NCBI GenBank assembly: GCA_030144725.1
Contig: JASKMD010000026.1
Coordinates: 8,956,100 to 9,020,099 of the forward strand
Direction of reading: 5' to 3'
DNA length: 64,000 nt
DNA from: Haematococcus lacustris
Lineage: Eukaryota > Chlorophyta > Chlorophyceae > Chlamydomonadales > Haematococcaceae
Below, one piece after another: positions 11,463-20,681 of the stretch. Positions within the stretch are counted from its first letter, which is position 1. Each line of letters begins with the position of its first letter. A program made the position numbers and the translations under genes. The notes under the pieces are model-generated. The model was not told the origin of the DNA and did no database searches. It saw nothing but the letters and a program-made list of their open reading frames with translations.

Positions 11463-14003
11463 ATGGCTAAGCAGAAGCGGAAGGGCAGCGACAAGTACAA
11501 GAAGGACCCGGGAAAGAAACAGAAAGGTTGGTGTCCCTAGCCGACTGTGGGCTACGTGAGTTACGCGTTGTGTGATAATCCGTCGCTCCTGTTGGTTCCA
11601 TCGCAGCGTCTCGTTACCCTCAAAACAAGCAACGACAGGAGCGTCGGGATGGCTGGAACACGCGCAGACATCAGGTGACAGGCCGCGCCCGCCTCATGGA
11701 CTTGGACTTGGACTTGGACTGGACCTGACCTAGACTTGGACTTGGACCTGGACTTGGCCTGGCCTGGCCTGGCCTGGCCTGGACTGGACTGGACTGGACT
11801 GGACTGGACTGGACTGGACTGGACTAGACTGGACTGGACTGGACTGGACTGGACTGGACCGGACCGGACCGGACCGGACCGGACCGGACCGGACCGGACC
11901 GGACCGGACCGGACTGGACCGGACTGGACCGGACCGGACTGGACCGGACCGGACCGGACCGGCAGAGCGCTTTGTCAAGCTGTACGCCAAGGCAGCCAGG
12001 GCCCAGCTAGGCTGGAGTGGAGAGGAGGCGCAGCTGTTCATCAAGATGGTGTGCGGGTATGGCATCAACGCCAAGAGCTCGGAGCTGAAGGCCGCCACCC
12101 TGGACAAGGGGCATGTGGCGGACCTGATAGAGGAGGCCGACAAGCACCGTCGCCTACTGGGCATGAAGAAGCAAGGCTCCCTGCAGGACACCCTGCCCCT
12201 GCCCTGCCGCATGCGACATGCAGTGCATGTGTGCCGGTGGCTAGAGCAGTGGCAGCAGCCCAACACCCCCCCTGTGCTAGGACAACCAAAGCGCGGCTAG
12301 AGGCGTGGGGTTGGTCCCCGGACCCTGACCTGCCCGCCCCCCTTCACCCTCACCCCCATGGCCACGGTGGGGGTGCACTTCATCAAGGTGGACAGCAGGG
12401 TGCTGCATGGGGCGTGCAAGCAGCTGGGTCTAAACAAGGAATCCAGCAAAGCCAGCACTGAGCCATCACTGGGCCAGGTGGTTCAACACAAACAAGCTTC
12501 GTAACAAGGAGTTTGCATTTGAGAGGACGGTGGACACTGACGGTGTCAGCGTGTGCGTGCACTACACGCGCCCCCTTCCCCCTCCTCCAGCCCCCCCCCC
12601 CATCTGCCAGCAGCAGCAGCAGCAGCCGCCCAAATGCAGCAGCAGCAGCGGCCCATGCAGTGGGACTCCCCCTCATGGGCAAGGGCATAGCTGAGACGCG
12701 TGAGTACGTGTTTGACCCAGACACACAGATTGGGGTGGGCATCGACCTCGGCGTCACCCAGGCAGTCAGTACAGCCTCAGGGGTGTGGGATCCTGAGTCA
12801 GGCCAGTTAGTAGCTGACAGGCTGGCCCAGTGGAAGCTGACCAGGGGCCAGGTGAAGCATGCCAGCGGCCTGAACAATGCCCGCCGTGACACTGAGCGGT
12901 GGCTAGCATCAATAAAGCCCCACCTCCTGCACCTGGCAGCAGCAAGCTCAGCCGGCACCTACCTGGAGGCAAACCTGAAGCACATCACCGTCACCCTGGC
13001 CACCTGGGATGTGGTGTGGGAGGTGTACCTGGACCCCAAGTGGGCACGGCAGCGGCTGCGGCTGTACGGAGCCCAGGACCGGGCACTGGAGCAGTTCTCT
13101 AAGAAGGGGAGGGTGGGCGGGAGGCATGACGTGAAAAGGTAGTTGACTGTGCCATGCCTAACCTGGTGTCACCATGTCAGCCACCATGTATGTGCCTTGT
13201 GTGCATGGCTGTAGTTGGAGGAGGAGGTGGCTGAGGTGTCCATGGAGCGCCATGGGCATGCCAAGCAGCTGGTGGTGTTCTTTGGCGCAGCTGGCATTGG
13301 CACTGGGGGTGGGTGGGGTGCTGATGCGGTGCTGCGTACCTGCTGCAAGGTGGTGTGCAGGCCCAGGGGCGCAGGCCAGCGGCGGGGCAGGGTGGTGCTT
13401 GTGGATGAGCACCGCACCACCCGGGTCAGCTCAGCAGTGAATGGCAAGCAGCCCTGTGAGGAGGAGCTGAACAAACTGAGTGCCACAAGGCCTGCAGACT
13501 GGAAGCCCCAAGCAGGGCAGGTGGAACAGCGCCTGGTGCGCCCAGCCTGGAGCCAGCAGCGTGACCAGCCAGTGCGGGGCCTGATGTGGTGCCCAGTAGT
13601 GGCCCCCCGCAAGCCCACACAGGCCCCAGGCAGCAGCCAGTCAGCCTCACAGCCCGCAGCCTCAGAGCCAGGGCCCCGCACTCCCCCGCCAGCCAAGCAC
13701 AGCAAGGGCGCCAAGGCTGAGCCTGCAGCTGAGCCCACCAAGGGCAAAGGCAAGGCCAAGGGCAAGGCTGCCAAACCCAAGCCGGCACCACAGCCAGGCA
13801 GGTGGCTGGACAGGGACTGCAATGCAGCTCTGAACATGCAGCGCATTGGGGAGTGCAGGTGGCGCCCACTGGAGCTGTGCTACTGGCCAGAGCAGGGAGC
13901 TCTGCCAGCCAAGGGCGAGGAGTACCCAGGCCTGGGCTACAAGCGGCTGCAAGACAAGCCACCAAAGGCCCAGCAGCAGCAGCAGCCTGCTGAAGCACAG
14001 TAG
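11463..14003 (+). pseudogene. Fanzor: TnpB-like RNA-guided endonuclease, probably broken
   Basis: Fanzors are eukaryotic relatives of TnpB that cut DNA guided by an RNA from the 3' end of their own element. Exon 1 (11463-11526) encodes a lysine-rich nuclear-localisation-like N-terminus. Exon 2 starts at 11607. A helical part starting ERFVKLYAK (11965) and a beta-rich part around 12361-12570 follow. RuvC-I is GIDLG (Asp codon 12744). After an intron (13131-13214) the usual RuvC-II glutamate position reads VVFFGAAG, without Glu, but a Glu sits in VDEHRTT (13407), the alternative position known for Fanzors. RuvC-III is DRDCNAALNM (Asp 13815). One +1 shift near 12477 and another at an 11-C run (12591-12601) break the frame, and a GGACT/GGACC array replaces an N-terminal exon that copy 2 retains. 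An intron at about 12223-12300 is tentative. The catalytic exons remain open. Confidence 0.82.
11697..11963. repeat. (GGACTT)/(GGACT)/(GGACC) compound array
   Basis: The array starts right where copy 1 stops matching copy 2 (after CGCCCGCCT at 11695). It grades from GGACTT through GGCCT and GGACT to GGACC units and ends at the next coding segment. Confidence 0.9.
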
Positions 14004-14127
14004 TGTGTGCCCCCCCATCTGAGCTGTCATCAGCTTACAATCAGTGCATGTTATGTCATGCCAACTCTGCACGATAGCCCTAACGGGTCAGGCAATGATG
14101 TAGGTGGTAGGCACTCATCCACCATGT

Positions 14128-14275
14128 GCCATGTGCACTGGGTTTACTCCACACAACCCAATAGCACCATTTGAGTCGGGCCACTATTGCCCACTAGTAT
14201 ATTCCCGCTAGTAGCTGCTAGTGGCCACTACTGGTCCGGCTCAAATGGAGGCCCTAGTGAGGGACAAGGGGGCTG
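14128..14275 (+). ncRNA. Candidate Fanzor guide RNA (omega-RNA) 3' part
   Basis: Downstream of the nuclease stop, ATTTGAGTCGGGCC (14169-14182) pairs over 14 bases with GGTCCGGCTCAAAT (14233-14246), using two G-U pairs. Inner CTAGT palindromes fold within the loop. The same block with identical arms occurs at 58420-58561 beside no nuclease gene. In TnpB and Fanzor systems the guide scaffold runs to the element's right end and the guide is read from the flank, which here begins after 14275. No transcript evidence is available. Confidence 0.5.
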
Positions 14276-14827
14276 GTGGATGTTGCTTGTGTATTCCAGT
14301 ACGGTGTTCCTTGCCGTGTTGCCAGTTTCTTTGTTATATGTGCCTTACGTGTCAGCTTTGTCGATACCGGTTGTACCCAATCTTTGTCGGAAGTCTCCAC
14401 CCCCTTGAGGGGAGGGCGGCCATGTAGCCGGACGGTGTAAACCAATTGATCGAATGCTCTGCAACAGCTTGGTAGCGAGAGCATGAGCATATGAGAGCTG
14501 CGTGATAGGAGGACCCAGGACATCAACCATGAATGTTGACCGCGACCATGCACCACAGGTTACATGCACGAGCGGGGTTAGTTGTAGCTCACGGCCTGAC
14601 TAGTGCAAGCCAGCAGCAGCGTCATGTCATCATGATGCACTGCATGTGAATACTCTCGCGCTCTCCAACAACTCCTTTCGTCACCAACAACATCTCCTGC
14701 TGAGAGACACAGACGGACAAAGTCCTGTTGCCACCACTTGACAACGTCTCGCACACCAGCACAAGGGACAGGGCAAGGGATGGCCTGCTTCCTTCAGCAT
14801 GAAATGGTGAAGTCATGGCAGGGCACA
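14276..14827. other. Intergenic, YrdC-like gene 3' region
   Basis: No gene is recognised. The segment follows the Fanzor right end and precedes the stop codon of the minus-strand YrdC-like gene. On the minus strand a TGTAA lies at about 14559-14563, a distant candidate poly(A) signal. Confidence 0.35.
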
Positions 14828-17800
14828 TCACTGGAATGGGGACGGGTCGCCCCGCCCTAGCCGCGTGACCACGGGCTCAGCGCCGGTCATGTCCACCACC
14901 GTGGACTGGGTGGCCACCCGCCTCCCTACATCCACAATGAAGTCAATGCCCTTCCCTGCAGGTGCATCACACGCGCAGGGCACGGGCAGCAGCGGCAGCA
15001 TGAGCAGCAGCCACCACAGCAGCATGAACTGCTGCAGTAGCAACGGCCACGGCTTGAGCAGATGCAGCGACAATAGCGATGACAGTGGAGTCACAGCTGC
15101 AACATTGTGAAACATTGGAGCGGTGTGGCGTGAGGAGAGCAGGCAGGACCAGGTCAGCAGCACTACTGCAGCGCATCGTCAGTGGGTAAGTGAAAGCCTT
15201 TCTATAAAGAGCTCTTTGTAAATGGTAGCTAGCTACTCTGCATGCACTGCGCTATTGTCATGGCTGCCAACTGATGCGGTGTTTGGACCGGACCTCCATG
15301 ACGTAACACAAGACCAGTCAGCTACCCTGTCATTTGAGAAGCATGCCTGCTTCCTGCTTAGCCGAGCCTCTTGCCTGCATATGCCTCGTACATGCTGCCA
15401 GAGTCAGGGACCTCGGTGTCAGGCGCTAGGACGTCAGTCACATGCACACTGGTGCATAGCAGTGGCCTGCCCAGACCCTCCAGCACAGCCTGGCAGGCGG
15501 GACAACACAAGCACGCCCGGCGCATGACTGCCCAAGCCCACGAACAAGTCAAGCCCAAGGCCGAGCTCAGCCAGGCCATGCAGGCCGTCCAGCACCACAC
15601 AACAGTCTGGTTGGTCTGACCTACGGAGCACACTCAGCCCCTGCCTGCCCACAGTGCGCTGAAGCCAACTTGCTGAAGAGCATCAAGGCCATGGAATGGG
15701 GCGGTTGGCTGGGGAGATGGTGGCGATGTCCCTTGCCTGGACAGCAGCCGCTGACGATGTGGCCCATGTCAATGAGCTCCAGTTAGCCCCCACCCTGTCA
15801 GGCCTCCATGACCCTCAACAGCTTAGACTTGTCCCTCACATGTTCTCTCACTCTTTGTTGATTACCATGTCATTGCATGCTTGCCATGGTCATGAAAAGT
15901 CCCAGCCTTGGCATACCTGGCCCAGCCATGCCTACCTGGCCCAGCCATGCCTGACCACCCCATGCCTTACCTTGCACACGGCATCATCAGGCATGCGAAT
16001 GCCCACTGACTTGCGGTGGATCGTCTTGCCTTTCATGAAGTCCACGCATTGCCCCGGCAGGTTCTTGCTTGCTGGTAAGATGATGGTGTACTGCGCAGGG
16101 GCAGGGAAGGTGGGGTGCAGCTGCACTTGCCAGCTACTTGGGTCACCATCATCACCACCATCACCACCATCATCAGCACATGGCATCAGCCTGTTGGCGC
16201 TGCTGCAACACATTGCAACTCATCAACTCCAGCTCCGGGATGTAGTACTGCCACTGCGCAAGCTGCCACCTGTGCTTCTGCTTCTGCTGCTGACTGAGCT
16301 GGTACTGCTCACCCAGGGAGTGCCCCTGCTGCTGCATGAGGTGCAGCAGCACAGTGCAGGTTGCTGCCAAGTACTGGTGCTGCAGGCAAGCACTGGTTTG
16401 GCCGCAACCGCACCAGGTGATCAGCTGGAGCATGGCAGGCAGGCTCACCGGGCCGGGCAGCACTCGCTTGAACACTGGGAACCAGTTCTGCTGCCCGGGC
16501 GTGTTGGCAGCTGGGAAGCCCAGCGTGTAGTAGGCCACCTCTTGGAAGCTCCTGGACAACGAGCACTTCAGGGTGGCAGTGAGTGTGCAGATGGAGCCGG
16601 GTTCAAGAGCAAGGTGCAAGTTTAAGGCGCTAGTTTAGGGCGCAAGGTCAGGGCGCAAGGTCAGGGCGAAAGAGGTGTGAGTGCAGGAGCAAAAGCATGT
16701 ACAGGTGCAGTCCTGGCAGGATCACACACTGGCTGCAGTGAGGCTTTGAACTTGACAGCTGGCTTGCTGCCAGGTTGGCTACATTCCAACCCTCTTTGCA
16801 TGTGCATGGGATAGGCCTGTGTGTCACTTGTCACAGCTAACACACCCTCTGCAGCACACTGCCATGGCATGGACCATGGCATCCCATGACACAATGCAGG
16901 GTGCAGGAAGGGGTACATACATGTGAGGCTGGCGATCCCTAGCCCAAACCGTGTCAGCACAGGGAAAGTGCATCGTCAGCTTCCTGCTTACTGTGGTGCA
17001 GTGTGCTCACTATACCTAAATGCAACTTCTTATCCTTGTGATTCATGCACAGTTCAGCATGTGTTGTGCGACGCGCTAGCCATAAGGAGCGAACCCCTCC
17101 ATGATCTCCTTTGTCTGTCTTCGCTGTTCCTTACACTGGTTAGGCCAAGTGATGTTGTCCAGTGCCGCCTTTATCTGCCGCAATGCCTGACCCTTGTCAC
17201 AGCTGCTTGTGAGGAGCCTGGCATATGCTGACTAGGCTCTGCCCCGCTGCCAGTATCAGTGGGCTTCGGCCCTGCCTAGCATGCCATGTGTCACCTGATA
17301 CTGCACGACCTCACAGCTAAGGTCAAGCTGGTCCTCACATGGCCAGCTGACTGTTATGTAATGCCTGTTGCCGCTGTCATGCGTGCCGTGAGGTGTGCTG
17401 CATACATGCACTTTGCGGAAGTGTCGCACTTGCACAAGATGCTGAGCGGTTTCTTGGGATCCAGCTCTTTGGCACGGTACAGCTTCATCACGGCATCCCT
17501 ATGACCCAGCAGGAACAACAGCAGCTGCTGCATGGGCGAGGAGGCTGACGGTGAACCCCAGGGGGGCCAGAGTACAGTGCTGCTGAGCAAGGGGGCGCAC
17601 TTATTCTCCAGGTCGACCACAAGCGCTGGTAAGGTGTCAGTGGGAATGATGCCCACCTGCATGTACCGGGGGCAGTGGCAGGTGGCAGCATGGAGTGTGT
17701 TTAAGGGGGCAGGCTTGCGCGCCTCCATGCCTGCTACTGCACATTCTCACGCCTCCCCGCTTCAGGTGATCAACAACTGAGTCTAGCCGCCACAGGTCGC

Positions 17801-17972
17801 TGCCGTCCCCTTTCAAGCTGATGATCGCGGGGTCGTCGATTTTTAGGCTGCCTGCTTGCCCAAACTCGGCGTATTTCAGGCGTTTGACATTACGCGGTGA
17901 GGCTGCGACACGGACATCGCTATGACCAAGCCAGGACCGGGAATGAACACCTTGCAAAGTAGTTCTATGCAT
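14828..17972 (-). CDS. YrdC/YciO-fold protein (threonylcarbamoyl-AMP synthase-like), organellar
   Basis: The family includes Sua5/YrdC, which make threonylcarbamoyl-AMP for the t6A modification of tRNA, and the related YciO proteins. Exons on the minus strand are 17972-17751, 17656-17601, 17498-17430, 16551-16449, 16090-15971, 15489-15375 and 14955-14828; all phases fit and give 270 residues. Residues 1-40 are basic and may target an organelle. The fold signature starts with GIIPTDTLPALVVDL (76-90), then KELDPKKPLSILC, LGFP, LPGPYTIILPASKNLP, KSVGIRMPDD, and ends with GIDFIVDVG and STVVDMTG, the nucleotide-binding strand. The KKPLSILC form and the short length resemble the plant YciO-like group more than full Sua5, so the exact reaction is uncertain. 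Intron 6 uses a GC donor (15374). The ATG at 17972 is the first after an upstream in-frame stop. Confidence 0.87.
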
Positions 17973-18370
17973 TGCCGAGATATTGTTTCCGTTGCTAACG
18001 AAGCTGCAGCGCTATAGTTTACACCGCATGCGCTGAACATGAACTCCATGCATGCGACACCTGTGAGCGAGGTCCTGCTGCATGAAAACACATCTTTGAT
18101 GTTGACCAGGTTGTGAAGCTCCATATAACATACTTGATATCCTATGTCTCAGTCATATCCTATATCATATATCTCAGTATAACAACGTTGGTCAATGGTC
18201 CGGGTATCTAAGTGCTCAGTTGTCTTGACAGCAGTAGTCAGCAGCTGCCGAAACCACCCCGTGTCGCCTAGTCCTCAGTGTCACACGGCATAAATCGAAA
18301 ATGGAACAAGTGTGAATCACCGTCCGTCCATTCCTTCCATCTATTCCGTCGTTCATCTATTCAAGACGAT
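17973..18370. promoter_or_regulatory. Divergent upstream region
   Basis: The minus-strand YrdC-like gene and the plus-strand membrane-protein gene start about 400 bases apart and diverge. An AT-rich block with CATATCCTATATCATATATC lies at about 18140-18180. No defined element can be called. Confidence 0.3.
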
Positions 18371-19385
18371 ATGCAGCTCTCTAGCTCCAGCCCATCAGCT
18401 TTCTGTAGCCCGTCGTCACGGAGGTACACCGTTCAATGTTCTTCAAGCAGTCGCTCTGCCCCTACCAGCACTGTAGATTTTGCTAGGGCAGCAGTTAACA
18501 AGCTGCGCACTTTCTCGACCCACGCATCGGAGTCAGCACGTCGGCAGCTTGCAGCTTTAGACCGTGAGCATAGCTTGCGAGAAAAGGCTGCAAGACTGGG
18601 CAAGCGTGTCGAGGAGGCTGCCCGCGATGTGAGTAAGATACGCCAACGTGCGTGACCACACATAATGCACCTGTTGGCCGTCAGCTGCCCTCCAGCTCCG
18701 TGGATGGCCCATGCACCTGCTAGGCGTGCTGCAAGGTGTCAGAATTGCCAGCACTGTGCTCACTAACTGTCAGGGTGTTCAATCATTTGCATGGGTGTGA
18801 CGTGCCTCTACAGCTGGACCAAACATACCAAGTGCGACGGCGTGCACGTAATGGTCTGGAGTATGTGCAAAGACGCTGGCCAGCCTGGCAGAAACAGCTT
18901 GATGAGTTTTCAGAGACCTGGGTGGGCAAGGCCACCATTGTGACGGGGATTGTGCTTATCGTCTCCTCGCCCCTGTTCTGGAGATTCCTTAACGTGCTGC
19001 TCCTTGTCTGGTAAGGGCTGCCACAAATGTTTTGAGGCATCCCCAAGTCATTGTCCATCGTCATCCTGAACGTACCTGACATTCTTGACCTGCACCTGTG
19101 TGCTGCTGCTTGCTTCACTGCAGGTGGCTAGCAATCCCCTTGACCGCCACACTCGTCAACGCAGCTCAGCGGCGCGCAGCAGAGCAGGCAACAGCAGCAG
19201 CTGAGGAACAGCGACGGCGGCAGCAACAAAACCCGTTTGCTGAGTTCTTCCGGGCACGGGCCAGCAGTAGCGGGAAGACTGCTGGTCGGTATTCTGGCTA
19301 TGAAGGGCCTGTGGTGGATGCAGAGTACCAGGTACTTGAACCAAAAGACTCTGGGCACAGCGACAGCAGCCGGAGCAAGAGATAG
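18371..19385 (+). CDS. Plastid-type membrane protein, unknown function
   Basis: Three exons (18371-18628, 18814-19010, 19124-19385) join in phase into 238 residues. Residues 1-30 are Ser/Arg-rich with almost no acidic residues, like a chloroplast transit peptide. Residues 31-85 are charged and helical, rich in Arg, Glu and Ala. A hydrophobic hairpin follows: ATIVTGIVLIVSSPLFW, then FLNVLLLVWWLAIPLTATLV, giving one or two membrane spans. After it comes a Gln/Arg-rich helix (EEQRRRQQQNPFAEFF) and a C-terminal motif GYEGPVVDAEYQVLE, a type of tail I associate with plastid membrane proteins of green organisms. I cannot assign a role. The ATG chosen is the first one followed by the transit-like sequence; an earlier in-frame ATG at 18278 is less likely. 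Confidence 0.7.
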
Positions 19386-20681
19386 AAGATGGCTCACGCC
19401 GCACAAGCTGGCAGCCGTGAGGCTGTTTGGCCGCCTTCCTCCCTGCAGCCGAAGGGATAGGTGATGATGGTTTTAACACCATTATTGGTTCTTTGTTCTT
19501 GTCAGGTTGGTGTGGTCTGTAGGTCAGGAGATAGGCTTTGCATGGGTGCACAGCTTTCCTTGTACAACAGTGGCAGGGGTGGACTGACACAGCAGGGGTG
19601 GACTGACACTGGAGAAGTGGGGTGGGGTGGGGTGGGGTGGGGTGGGGTGGGATAGAGTCAAGTGGAGTGCAGGTGTACACAGGCTACACAGCGGGGTGTG
19701 TGCGATGGGATGTGTGAGAGCAGTGCGATGCAATTGAAGCGGTTTGAACAGGCTTCTAGAATGGCATAAGCTAGTTGGGACATAAGTCTGTGGGTGGTTA
19801 TGTGACACGCACATCCCTCTCTTGCGGTGTCGACAGGCTGATGAGCCCTCGTTTAGGGTGTATCGTTGTGCTGGATGCTGGTCTGCTCATCCAATGCAAT
19901 CCATTCCGCTGCATGGCCTAAGCTCAAGGCATGTTCAACTCATGTCCTCACCATCGCGTCTTAGCGCAAAGCTAGGTTTGCATGAAAATAATAGGAAGGT
20001 TGGTGTTTGACCAGGGTACATGCCTCCACACACTGACACTTTGAAAATGACTAGGACAGGTCAACGTAGGCAAGAGCACAGGATGGCTAAGCACAAGTGG
20101 TGTGGCGGTGGGTAGGGTGTGCTGCTGATCTGTGTCGGCGGGTGCAATGGTGGGGAGTTGAGGGCTGTACAGGATCCATAGCGCCAAAGCCAACCACGCC
20201 AGATGATCGGGTCAGGCCTCCCAGGGTTGGGCGTTCCCAACTAACTGAAAATGACAGGAAACCGACCCTTATTAGTACGACGGCTGTAAGTCCGTGACAA
20301 AATGGCGACTAAGGTCGGTTGACATTTTACCGAGAGGATTGATTGTTTGGACACTGCCCAGCAAGCCGGCAATGATGGAACATAGGTATAAACACTGCTT
20401 ACTTATTACATGTACACAGTGCTACGGATCGCGAAAGATCACATTGGTGTGCACAGTAAAGAGGCGCGTGTATGCTTGCATGACCCATGCGGGTAGCACG
20501 TACGAAAATGCACTGCGTCTCTGATCTGAACCGATGTCCTTCCTACTCGTAATGACGCGTTTCACCGCCGAAGTCGCTCCCCGCGCGTAGACGTCCACAA
20601 GGCATGGCAAGCGAGCGGCCAAGCGAATTCTAGCAAGCTCATAGTGAAGAGCAAGACGCGACGTGTATAGCTTGTGACGTT
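19386..20681. other. Intergenic with GGGGT repeat and a solo element end
   Basis: A short (GGGGT)n tract lies at about 19618-19651. No coding region is recognised before the first proposed exon of the copper ATPase. Confidence 0.4.
20227..20295 (+). mobile_element. Solo end of the CCCAAC element family
   Basis: The sequence from TTGGGCGTTCCCAAC through AACTGAAAATGACAGG and the ACCGACCCTTATTAGTA phrase is nearly identical to the left end of the 1.2-kb element at 52594. Similarity stops after about 60 bases and no partner end is present, so this is a terminus left by deletion. Confidence 0.55.

Larger units (their letters stand above)
11372..14275 (+). mobile_element. Fanzor element, copy 1
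   Basis: The limits come from comparison of the copies. Similarity to the second copy starts at GGCTGGAATGTAGCGTC (11372 and 52560). All three copies share a right terminus CTAGTGAGGGACAAGGGGG CTG and diverge straight after it (14275, 54525, 58561). Between the limits lie the nuclease frames (11463-14003) and a 270-base 3' non-coding part with a strong hairpin. There are no terminal inverted repeats and no obvious target duplication, as expected for TnpB/Fanzor-bearing elements. Confidence 0.7.

Noticed and set aside
15696..16625. 309-codon plus-strand frame
   Set aside because: It lies antisense to exons and introns of the YrdC-like gene, whose motifs and splice phases are clear on the other strand.
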